This document shows positions 9,701 to 14,815 of a DNA stretch of 24,348 bases, piece after piece. Position numbers and translations under genes: made by a program. The notes under the pieces were generated by a model. It saw only the letters and a list, made by a program, of their open reading frames with translations, searched no databases and had not been told where the DNA came from. The stretch is from Candidatus Gastranaerophilales bacterium (lineage in GTDB: Bacteria; Cyanobacteriota; Vampirovibrionia; Gastranaerophilales; Gastranaerophilaceae): positions 1 to 24,348 of the forward strand of contig CAAGEQ010000017.1 in NCBI GenBank assembly GCA_900768915.1, written 5' to 3'. How positions within the stretch are numbered: the first letter of the stretch is position 1; each line of letters begins with the position of its first letter.

Positions 9701-9996
9701 ATAATAATCCAGATATTCCGAAATCAGCATTGTTAAATCAATATTATCGTGATGCTATGTTGGATATACAAAAGAAAACTAATGAAGATATAAAAGAACC
9801 TCAAGAATATTTGAATCTTATCAATGTAATGTATCAATTCTTAGGTCAAGTTCATCTACCTGAGTATTCTAAAGGTTATAAAATTCAACAAGATATAAAA
9901 AATGATTATAAGGATTTGACAGAATACAATAACAGAGTAATTGGTGAAGTATCTGATAGCAATAGTAATGTTGTAATTATGAAAAAAGACGTTTAA
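3733..9996 (+). CDS. giant protein with a split papain-like cysteine protease domain
   Basis: 2087 aa. ATG with AAGGA six nt upstream. No signal peptide or membrane segment; a cytosolic or non-classically secreted protein. The N-terminus is MKVNLFTQKPTTFKG. Residues 226-234 read QKSHGMCAA, matching papain QGSCGSCWA with the same Gln-to-Cys distance of six (Q226, C232). Much later MGGHAQYV (H940) is followed after 20 residues by FHDNTWG (N962, W964, G965), the counterpart of papain's His159 and NSWG. These make a plausible Cys-His-Asn triad with an oxyanion Gln. The two halves are about 700 residues apart, where papain has about 130. Only four cysteines occur in the whole chain (232, 352, 1812, 1813). 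The rest is Lys/Asp/Asn-rich and mostly helical, with likely coiled coil around 1675-1735. Could be an effector or a self-processing structural protein; the triad is seen, the function is inferred. Confidence 0.8.
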   Translation: MKVNLFTQKPTTFKGVREDRNTTAQLKQNNDYSLTEPNQRRINKAIENLAKQRGEENIKFLLDVGENIKYQTNIDNGKETKNEWKNKLKNATKESLAHSNPILREKYEPEIKRVFDDKKALNVDEKAILAHKKSIMKYVDMSQLDDNPNENIKNLEKNMDYFITSTETPTKQKRYVMQKLDFFMSPNYKINPQLEDKKTKVLAEMMNDLVINTPESRIPNMKAVNQKSHGMCAAISIARKAVAYEDKPNYVDAILSELDNKDTMKIYDRQNLGSGERVPVKKTFVDFDYAQQKGYRIIDASTLQWMNIAGMYGATNENLHDFNAFDKNNFDAFHDAFFTKNFDDNDLKSKQCYYQALSKAKDDIGSVKSSKIKSDLSIASDNANYDKNLKLVQQYNDSLKKDIKSILPSAKKDEIQTVVSDLHKLSQPVSEDIDKLGENLRDYAFIPNEETSQKHKKIRNYFMDNFANGVDEKALKERTDDLIDSIDTIDTLEKSLHSSTPQSKQVANARKLYEAEAIYRASTILGLFEKDNLTDNLIKYNIPDRETRISQGYATVIDRIQKKDDKKLMAHFAAKFEVEPDDKEAILEGLNTVKESIDYLSTKGFDQLYAQMGYGSRRAILLNEINASAEQIKSGDKDELRHAAVSMNVKQDKNTVLKEYDKLEKNINEHPSDEKVYAEVFNKLGFKDQSNAFADIFNSFVKEIADNDSPNSQVYKAAFKEASGLAPDTPDEVVFDAINKIGSQYNMIASNIDVAADMLEVKNDDGTSYFTASGKDLILQKLEKDGTLIPEKDMAKLQDRFTRIDKIRSQDEFSSRQGKIADPSLYKFSAEEKAAIKKIDKKVNAMYSDVVRNLNYQYKDIKKPLEDLAREVGTNEGTYWVSSEGHSGLYTAQQVKIFEQLTDKPYYELSDLNRAVDIIKDGVHSGVSSSSVFHDRMGGHAQYVADIRENEKNGKNILFHDNTWGASEHENTWIDSEGLMRTDYSDRRGGELGYITDENWRNGNYVENLTHKKGHISPDDTNSKIYKKINGSGSEFDFPLMSGIIVQGKNPDLKDIAGSIKDAIYIPDSVHIGSLEKQANKMTKQQIQKAIFRNENAAQGYKTKFDKVMKRIETNTFHKGIDSLEDYNKLSENDLVKVSFEKAAIRESYPDASMYKELAGVSTMKEVKNVKKKQVAKAKENFNYAFGKNEDILLYMAYEHGKDMGIVLSTALKDNNIKVPDDKLPDILKNVAIYEKDEKKQFNGSMKDTIDFSVNKAVKQFSEIVPQDNENAINAKEEFEEGLRNLFNQNLYFNKEDLKSDSDSAKGIRNWIDEKFNPTTDDDFVKIYRNLQDMKKEDFDKITSDVSNKQLGMRDITGYDMLVGVKAANNEADSTLRNTLFYDEYVKDVDMSKTQTTYKYGKTERKSRGAIYRGARTFDDLYRTMNYSLSTLDYEKMFNKYKDVNFRNYRAFPAYPKMNLDGAPGVEEKIHSTIDVVNQTMATVNAVRNTAYSIKLTHKLDDYRNSIPVGRKLTPTERKTINTMAGEFITNNFNDPDVQNSLQAAYEIVSLDKDADISSYKKPIDTMLKEMKSIEKINSQERLNEVSKANLDALKNYFNVLLATNVPPKFHKIMKEDINNMMNAQLKSREGYSADKRNKNILKLEDKIASSSKPNNDKKAQTDSLTRIYSAITKTKPLKEKVKPEMTKLYEIKKEYGEDSLEYMEQQKVVDTKKQELQAQLDKVDKATDKFVEKYIADDKKQSVKGAFNEYINKSVIGGKKQAVSEEMADKTFEKFGEDFAKYHYSKHPTEILKNFLLASASDSSDDKLKNCCKRHLENELELAKFIDIQDSLINAVSTGNAAEVKNYFDEFYVDIYNNGDSVSMNSDESIDYMIRNLIMENNNDTAKMFVEKLGLGDRIMDLEQKLLIDLKPKEKIDTIADILRNTGEFSTVSNRVVGELGKKIDDSDDYVRDIEMAKQELIKQTKGLKNKKPVKVILQSLDETKDIIDNNPDIPKSALLNQYYRDAMLDIQKKTNEDIKEPQEYLNLINVMYQFLGQVHLPEYSKGYKIQQDIKNDYKDLTEYNNRVIGEVSDSNSNVVIMKKDV

Positions 9997-10056
9997 TTTT
10001 TCAAAATACTTCATTGACACGATAAAAAATATTGAATTTATTGCTAGTATTGTAGA

Positions 10057-10371
10057 ATGCATGCAATAGATGAAGATATTGAATTGAAGAAAGTAGGTAT
10101 GGAACTAATGTTCTTGACTCCGGAAAAATACAGTCATTCTGACGGTATTACGGCTGTTGAGTTGTCGAAGTTGGTTGAATTGCCTATTGATATTGTCAAG
10201 AAAAAATTAGCAATATTGAAAGATAAAAGTATCATTCGTGTTAAAGGTAATAATCCTAAATACTGGTTGTTTGATGAATATAATTTTCAACGTATGGACG
10301 AAGATGATGAAGTATATTTGTTACTTTGTAGCTTTGATGACGTTGATTTTGATAGGTATTTTACTTATTAA
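10057..10371 (+). CDS. small winged-helix-like protein, possible regulator
   Basis: 104 aa. Residues about 30-70 (GITAVELSKLVELP, then VKKKLAILKDKSIIRVKG and KYWLF) follow the pattern of a winged helix-turn-helix: a helix starting at a Thr-Ala-x-Glu-Leu-Ser box, a recognition helix rich in Lys, and a short beta wing. The C-terminal 25 residues are strongly acidic (DEDDEVYLLLCSFDDVDFDR). It starts 60 bp after the giant protease-like gene on the same strand, so it may be co-transcribed or have its own promoter (a perfect TTGACA at 10014-10019, no good -10). No ribosome site is evident before the ATG at 10057; ATGs at 10099 and 10108 are alternatives. The domain could mediate DNA binding or protein contacts; no target is apparent. 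Confidence 0.7.
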   Translation: MHAIDEDIELKKVGMELMFLTPEKYSHSDGITAVELSKLVELPIDIVKKKLAILKDKSIIRVKGNNPKYWLFDEYNFQRMDEDDEVYLLLCSFDDVDFDRYFTY

Positions 10372-10382
10372 ATTTTGATAAT

Positions 10383-10400
10383 GACGTTTTTAAGAACGTC
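10383..10400. terminator. hairpin between convergent genes
   Basis: GACGTT (10383-10388) pairs with AACGTC (10395-10400) over a 6-nt loop. It lies after the winged-helix gene and overlaps the stop codon of the opposing small gene. There is no long T tract, so termination is possible but not certain. Confidence 0.35.
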
Positions 10401-10557
10401 TTAATAAATCAGAAAGTTTTACATCTTTGTTAGTTATTGAATTTGAGTTGATAGAAAAATCAACTGTATTTTCTTTGAATTGTGATAATCCAACTCTACG
10501 ATTATCATTGTTGTTAATTAGTAATATACCTTGGATAAATGTCATAAATTTTTTCAT
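10390..10557 (-). CDS. small hypothetical protein (55 aa)
   Basis: The start at 10557 (MKKFMTFIQG) is fixed by a strong Shine-Dalgarno GGAG seven nt upstream. A longer reading to 10584 adds nine residues with no ribosome site and would begin at the -10 box. The N-terminus is Lys then hydrophobic (MTFIQGILLI), too short for a normal signal peptide. The rest is Asn/Ser/Asp-rich and ends in DVKLSDLLRRS, a likely amphipathic helix. A TATAAT on the minus strand at 10581-10576 serves as promoter. Function unknown; the clean expression signals make it a real gene despite its size. Confidence 0.65.
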   Translation of the reverse strand: MKKFMTFIQGILLINNNDNRRVGLSQFKENTVDFSINSNSITNKDVKLSDLLRRS

Positions 10558-10575
10558 AATTAATCTCCTATATAC

Positions 10576-10581
10576 ATTATA
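10576..10581 (-). promoter_or_regulatory. -10 box for the 55-aa protein gene
   Basis: Perfect TATAAT on the minus strand, preceded by TG, 19 nt before the start codon. No recognisable -35. The mRNA leader would be about a dozen nt and contain the GGAG site. Confidence 0.4.
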
Positions 10582-10646
10582 CATTTTATTGTTTAATCAT
10601 TATCATTCATTAATACTATTTTTCGATAAATTTTCATTAGCAATTA

Positions 10647-10655
10647 TGTTATAAT
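10647..10655 (+). promoter_or_regulatory. extended -10 promoter for the HEAT-like gene
   Basis: TGTTATAAT fits the extended -10 consensus TGnTATAAT exactly. It lies 27 nt upstream of the TTG start, with the ribosome site GGAGAG between. Confidence 0.55.
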
Positions 10656-10682
10656 TACCATATTAGCAATGGAGAGAATAAT

Positions 10683-11396
10683 TTGAATTCAAAATATGAA
10701 AAAACTTTAGATGAAAATTTTGATAAAGCTTTGGAATTGTGTTCAAATTCTTATTTTTATGATGATTTGATTGAGTTTCTAAAGAACGGTAATATCCCTG
10801 AAAAGCAGTTTGCAGCATTGGAAATTTCAGAACTAAAAAATCAAGAAGATGCAGGAATATTTTTATCAAATTTAATTAATTGTGATGGCAAAATTAGAGA
10901 AGCAGTTGCTCAAAAATTTTCAGAATTTATCCAATATTCTAAATATCAAGAGTATTTTTCAAAATTTCCGTTGATATTGGCTAAATCAACTATTGATATA
11001 AATGCGAATATTTCAAGAATGGTTATTGATGGATTGGTTTATTTGAAAGATTTTTCAGAGTTTGGTCAATCTTATGCAGGTCAGTTGCTTGAATATATAA
11101 AAGAGGCATTTGATGGATTAGATAAGATTATTTATAAAGATAAAAAATATACGATTAATAAACAAATGTTTAAATTGTATTGGTGCTTAGAGGGACTTAA
11201 TTGTTATAGTCAGTATGTGTCCAAAGATGTTTTAAAAGAAATATTAGAAAAATCAATCGTATTGTCTGAATATACTGTTAGAGAAAAAGCAGCACAGTTG
11301 ATAATAAAATATTCTAATGATGATGATTTTGTTGAATTGGTAAAAAAAATTCGTGAAGATGAAAATTATTATGTAAGAAAGTATGTTAAATCATAG
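10683..11396 (+). CDS. HEAT-repeat-like helical protein (237 aa)
   Basis: The start is TTG at 10683, chosen because GGAGAG lies six nt upstream and no ATG occurs nearby in frame. No signal peptide or membrane segment. The sequence is nearly all helical. Paired-helix units resemble HEAT/ARM repeats, for example FAALEISELKN with REAVAQKFSEFI, and near the end VREKAAQLIIKYS with LVKKIREDENYYVRKYV. The Arg-x-x-Ala/Val pattern at helix starts is typical of such repeats. Proteins of this type are scaffolds for protein contacts in the cytoplasm, and the partner is not evident here. It is transcribed alone from an extended -10 promoter. The family assignment rests on pattern only; a generic all-helical protein is the alternative. 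Confidence 0.75.
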   Translation: MNSKYEKTLDENFDKALELCSNSYFYDDLIEFLKNGNIPEKQFAALEISELKNQEDAGIFLSNLINCDGKIREAVAQKFSEFIQYSKYQEYFSKFPLILAKSTIDINANISRMVIDGLVYLKDFSEFGQSYAGQLLEYIKEAFDGLDKIIYKDKKYTINKQMFKLYWCLEGLNCYSQYVSKDVLKEILEKSIVLSEYTVREKAAQLIIKYSNDDDFVELVKKIREDENYYVRKYVKS

Positions 11397-11482
11397 ATGT
11401 TATTTGAGTTTTAGTATGAATATTTGTAACAATAATGTGTGATTGTTTAAAGATTTCCCCTTGATATTCCGTAATTCTATAT

Positions 11483-11875
11483 ATGGAAGTGTCGTTTGTA
11501 TCAAATAGTTATAATACAGGTTATAGTTTCGCTTTTAGTACTGGCGGGGTTGATAACGAGGAAAAGGAAATCATGGCTAGATTGTTGGCTTATGGTTTGA
11601 CTCCTACTGGTGATAAACAAACTGATAAAAATATGTTACATAAGGTTGAATTGGAAAAAGCAAGACAAGAAGTGAATAGCAGTGCTAATGCTGATTCTGT
11701 TTCAACTAATAAGTATTTAACAGTTTCTCAAGGAGAATTAAATAGTTTGATAGGTACGAAGAAAGAACATAAAAAAGAAAATGAAAAATATAATGATATG
11801 TGCAAATTGCGTGGTAATGATATATTAGCATCTTATAATCAAATGTTGGTAAAAAGAAAAAAGGATTTGTTTTAA
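11483..11875 (+). CDS. hypothetical protein (130 aa)
   Basis: Function not recognised. The N-terminal 25 residues are Ser/Tyr/Phe/Gly-rich (SNSYNTGYSFAFSTGG), with no signal peptide. A conserved-looking helical core follows at about 26-64 (EKEIMARLLAYGLTPTGDKQ, then NMLHKVELEKARQEV). Next comes a Ser/Asn linker, a helix beginning LTVSQGELNSLIG and a Lys-rich C-terminus ending KRKKDLF. There is no visible ribosome site before the ATG and no clear promoter, which lowers confidence in the exact start. The long frame and the ordered helix pattern argue that it is coding. It ends 60 bp before the repeat cluster at 11936. Confidence 0.6.
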   Translation: MEVSFVSNSYNTGYSFAFSTGGVDNEEKEIMARLLAYGLTPTGDKQTDKNMLHKVELEKARQEVNSSANADSVSTNKYLTVSQGELNSLIGTKKEHKKENEKYNDMCKLRGNDILASYNQMLVKRKKDLF

Positions 11876-11935
11876 TATTTATTATAAATGAATTTGTTAA
11901 ATTTTAATTTATTTTTAATTTATTCTGAATTGTCA

Positions 11936-12140
11936 CCTTGAACTTGTTTCAATGTCTAAGAAGAGGTGCTGAAACGAGTTCAGCATGACCGTTTGGTTTT
12001 TCGTCATTCCGAATTTATTTCGGAATCTCCTTGTAAATAGATGCTGAAACGAGTTCAGCATGACCGTTGGTTTTTCGTCATTCTTTTGCACTCTGCCGGC
12101 AATCCGCTTTTGTTTCGTTTTCTTGTCGGCACAAGAAAAT
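11936..12140. repeat. cluster of intergenic palindromic repeats
   Basis: Non-coding block between convergent genes. TGCTGAA-ACGAG-TTCAGCA occurs twice (11967-11985 and 12042-12060), each followed by a near-identical ATGACCGTT(T)GGTTTTTCGTCATTC, so a unit of about 75 bp starts twice. Between them ATTCCGAA / TTCGGAAT (12006-12013 and 12019-12026) forms a second hairpin. A third perfect one, TTTTCTTGT-cggc-ACAAGAAAA, lies at 12118-12139. A minus-strand frame through this block gives VMLNSFQHL twice, the well-known false peptide of such mobile intergenic repeats. GC is higher than in the flanks. It may also act as a terminator for both neighbours. Confidence 0.85.
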
Positions 12141-12167
12141 GAAAGTAACAATTAAACAAATTAACTT

Positions 12168-12551
12168 TTAGCACTTATTCATATCTTTTGGAGTCATAGT
12201 CCAAATTGTTATATTAAATTTACAAGCGACTGTTTGTAATCTTTTTAAAAATCTTTGTTCTTTTTCAGGTTGTTCCATTATCAACACAACACCTGCTTTT
12301 TTACCAGTTTTGATTGAATAATATAGTGCTTGTCCTATGCTTTCAGCCCATTTGTTTGCAAAATCAAATTCTATTGCGTGTGTACTTGTCAGGCAATCTA
12401 CTCTGGCTCCATCATCAAGTCTGTATTCTAATGTTCCGTTGTGCATACTGCACCATTCGACTTGATAATCTTTTTCTTTGTACAAATGAGCAGCATTTAC
12501 TGTTGTCATAAATAAAATTAATAATAATATTGATAAATTAAATCTTTTCAT
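12168..12551 (-). CDS. secreted small protein with a nuclease-like (PD-D/ExK-type) motif
   Basis: 127 aa. A clear signal peptide (MKRFNLSILLLILFMTTVNA, cleavage after A20) sends it to the periplasm. The mature part has EYRLDDGARVDCL, then THAIEFDFANKWAESIGQAL, then GVVLIME. An Asp (D52), an E-x-D (E61, D63), a Lys (K67) and a Gln (Q74) on the following helix resemble the PD-(D/E)xK fold, in which an E-x-K strand is followed by a helix bearing K/Q. Here the usual E-x-K lysine is Asp, with a Lys four residues later, so catalysis is uncertain. Three cysteines in the mature part (C34, C53, C110) and C127 at the very end could form disulfides. Last of three minus-strand genes for exported proteins, 76 bp after the amidase. 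Exact activity unproven. Confidence 0.8.
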   Translation of the reverse strand: MKRFNLSILLLILFMTTVNAAHLYKEKDYQVEWCSMHNGTLEYRLDDGARVDCLTSTHAIEFDFANKWAESIGQALYYSIKTGKKAGVVLIMEQPEKEQRFLKRLQTVACKFNITIWTMTPKDMNKC

Positions 12552-12627
12552 TTAAGTAGAATATTCCCAACTTTTTGAGAATTGTACTACTTTTTAGTAA
12601 TAATCGAAATTAGTCACCTGACTATAT

Positions 12628-14076
12628 TTATAATCCTGCGTGAATGTAGTTGATAAGTCCTTTATAAATAGATAATGCAGAATTGTGAGCAAATCGTTTT
12701 GATTTGTAGATTGATACATCATTAGGATTTACAAGGTATGCCAATTCTGCAAGTACTCCAATGTATTCTGTTGGTCTGATTACTGCAAAACTCGCTTGTG
12801 CGGCACCGCCATTTTTTGTATGAAGTTCTGTTGATAATACTTTAACCAATGATTGTGCTAATTGTTGACAAGCAGGGTTGTAATAAAATACGATAGAACC
12901 TTCATTCAAATTAGGGTTTGATGATATTGGAACGGAATTCATGTGAATACTTACAAAGATAAGTGCATCTTTTTCTTTTGCGAATTTTACTCTATCTTCT
13001 AATGATACATATTTATCCGTTTCTCTAACCATATAAACATCAAAATTATGTGATTCTAAAATTCGTTTTAGTCTGTTTGCAACATCAAGGTTTATATTCT
13101 TTTCTTTATGTCCAAGACAACCTACAGCACCGATTTCTTGCCCACCGTGTCCAGCATCAATTACAATTTTTACATCTTTATTTGAGTAATTATTTTTTGA
13201 TATAGGAGTCTTTTTAATAACGACTTCAAGTGTATTATTCTGCATTGTTACAGAATATCTAGGAAATTTACCTAAAGAAAATTCTTTTGTATAAGTTTCA
13301 TTTGATGTATCTAAGTTATAAACTGTTAATATGAGTTTATTTGTATCGGCAATAGCACTATATGGTGTGTTTGCAGAAAGATTTATTATAATACCTTTCT
13401 CATCACCTTTTTTTGTTTGTTCTGTAGAGATAATTTTGTTTGGAGTATAAGTATAACTTGTGTTCTCTTGATTATCTTCTTTTGTTTTATTGTCTTCGTT
13501 TTGGTTGGTAGGTTTTAGTGTTTCTAATGGTATTTGTTTAAGGTCTTTTGTCATTGCCCAACCATATTTATCTTTTGCTAGATAAATTCTAGAAAAACCA
13601 TTTTGAGTACCATCTATGAATAATTTTGTACCCTTTGGTAAGTAACCTATTCTATTCATGCCGGCATCAATTGGAGTATTTCTTAGGACAACATTATCTT
13701 TTGTTGTTTCAAAATATGCCGGTTCTGCTTCTTTGAATTCATTTAGATATTTTGCTTGAGTATGACTGGTTCTTTTGATGGTATATTTGATTGTTTCAAC
13801 GTTACCTAACCAATCTTTTTTTTGTACAGCAAAAATGTTCTCTCCCATTTTTAGAGGTACGCTATAACTAAAAGCCCTTGCTCTAGATGGAACCATTAGA
13901 ACATCATTTATATAAACTTTTTCATTGCGTCCTATTTTCCCAGTAAAGAAAATTGCTTCCTCTGGTAGTGTTATATCTTGAGCATAAGGGTGAGTTATTA
14001 CTAGTGCTTGTGACATTGGTACAAACATTAAAATTGTTAGAATTGTGAGTATATAATTTTTAATATTTATAAACAT
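12628..14076 (-). CDS. amiC: N-acetylmuramoyl-L-alanine amidase, AmiC type
   Basis: 482 aa. It cleaves the amide bond between N-acetylmuramic acid and the stem peptide, in the periplasm, during cell separation. Signal peptide at about 1-24 (hydrophobic ILTILTILMFVPM, MSQA). An Ig-like beta domain follows at about 25-102, an SH3b-like domain at about 122-180 (VVLRNTPIDAG, GWAMTKDLK), an Asn/Thr/Glu linker, an AMIN-like beta domain at about 228-290 that should bind peptidoglycan, and the Amidase_3 catalytic domain at 302-480. Zinc ligands H310 (DAGHGG), E325 and H378 (SIHMNS) and catalytic E444 (LAELAYL) are all present. The ATG directly follows the stop of the upstream gene (TAA-ATG), so translation is coupled. 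The multi-domain N-terminus is richer than the E. coli enzymes and closer to cyanobacterial AmiC. No autoinhibitory helix was noticed. Confidence 0.93.
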   Translation of the reverse strand: MFINIKNYILTILTILMFVPMSQALVITHPYAQDITLPEEAIFFTGKIGRNEKVYINDVLMVPSRARAFSYSVPLKMGENIFAVQKKDWLGNVETIKYTIKRTSHTQAKYLNEFKEAEPAYFETTKDNVVLRNTPIDAGMNRIGYLPKGTKLFIDGTQNGFSRIYLAKDKYGWAMTKDLKQIPLETLKPTNQNEDNKTKEDNQENTSYTYTPNKIISTEQTKKGDEKGIIINLSANTPYSAIADTNKLILTVYNLDTSNETYTKEFSLGKFPRYSVTMQNNTLEVVIKKTPISKNNYSNKDVKIVIDAGHGGQEIGAVGCLGHKEKNINLDVANRLKRILESHNFDVYMVRETDKYVSLEDRVKFAKEKDALIFVSIHMNSVPISSNPNLNEGSIVFYYNPACQQLAQSLVKVLSTELHTKNGGAAQASFAVIRPTEYIGVLAELAYLVNPNDVSIYKSKRFAHNSALSIYKGLINYIHAGL

Positions 14077-14514
14077 TTAGAATAGTGGCTTTCTGTTGAT
14101 TTTTATTTCAGAACATGTACCTTCGCCTTTTGTTACAAATTGTGCTCGTTGATCGAATTGTGATGCGTAAGCATAGATTTCATTAAGTTTAATATGGTGT
14201 GTTCCTCTGTTGTATGTGATTCTTGTATCAACAACATCAGCAAAACTTGCTGCTTTTTTTGTGAATACAATTTCAGAATCATTAAATTCGTTTACATCTA
14301 GTGGTAAGTTGTTTGCATCATATACACCTGCTAGAACGGTATCAATAATAAAATATCTATCAATCATATATGTTCTTAAAACTTTATTTGTTAGCATGTG
14401 TACTGCTGATATTTTAATTTTGCAGGCTAATACATACTGTTCAGCATTTGCTTTAGTAAATATATTTATCATTAAAGTTGCAACGAGAGCAAATATGAAT
14501 AATTTCTTTTTCAT
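14077..14514 (-). CDS. hypothetical exported protein (145 aa)
   Basis: Signal peptide MKKKLFIFALVATLMINIFTKANA with cleavage after A24. The start is supported by AAGG seven nt upstream. The mature protein (about 121 aa) is mostly beta, with strands such as YVLACKIKISAV, RYFIIDTVLAGVY and SEIVFTKKA. It has two cysteines, C31 and C134, that could form one disulfide tying the ends together. No family recognised. It is the first gene of the operon, and its stop codon abuts the amidase start, so a role in the envelope linked to the amidase (a partner or regulator) is plausible but only inferred from position. Confidence 0.8.
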   Translation of the reverse strand: MKKKLFIFALVATLMINIFTKANAEQYVLACKIKISAVHMLTNKVLRTYMIDRYFIIDTVLAGVYDANNLPLDVNEFNDSEIVFTKKAASFADVVDTRITYNRGTHHIKLNEIYAYASQFDQRAQFVTKGEGTCSEIKINRKPLF

Positions 14515-14815
14515 TTTTTAACCTTGTTGTATCAAATACTATTTAATAATAATACTAAATTAGGGTATTTGTATTTTAATATAAATTTTTGTAAAGAATT
14601 CTTTTGATAAAAAATGCTTTAATTGGCTTTAATGTCAATAATTATACGTGTTTTAGTTGATATTTGAATGTACATTAGAATAGTTAATATAATGAAAAAA
14701 ATAATTACATGATGTATAATATAAATATATATGTAAGTCATAGTTTGACGAGGTTTTGAGGCAGAATAGCATTTTTGATTATGGGTTATGAAATTATGTT
14801 ATTCGGAGTATGTTA
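14515..14815. other. divergent intergenic region between envelope operon and adhesin gene
   Basis: 301 bp, very AT-rich. It holds the promoter candidates for the adhesin on the plus strand and a leader with an 11-codon upstream frame. On the minus strand only the AAGG ribosome site of the 145-aa gene stands out; several -10-like boxes lack partners. No RNA gene or riboswitch was recognised. A short direct repeat, GCTTTAATtGGCTTTAAT, lies near 14615-14635. Confidence 0.5.
14664..14693 (+). promoter_or_regulatory. candidate sigma70 promoter for the adhesin gene
   Basis: TTGAAT at 14664-14669, an 18-nt spacer, then a perfect TATAAT at 14688-14693. A second TATAAT preceded by TG lies at 14715-14720. 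Either would give a leader of roughly 90-115 nt before the ATG at 14816. Confidence 0.4.

Noticed and set aside
10427..10654. 75-codon plus-strand frame
   Set aside because: Antisense to the 55-aa gene, whose GGAG and TATAAT are on the other strand; this frame lacks a ribosome site.
11933..12151. 72-codon minus-strand frame with VMLNSFQHL twice
   Set aside because: It is a translation of the intergenic palindromic repeats; both copies of the peptide correspond to the DNA repeat unit, and no ribosome site or family supports it.
14210..14521. 103-codon plus-strand frame
   Set aside because: Exact antisense of the 145-aa exported protein, which has a clear signal peptide and ribosome site.
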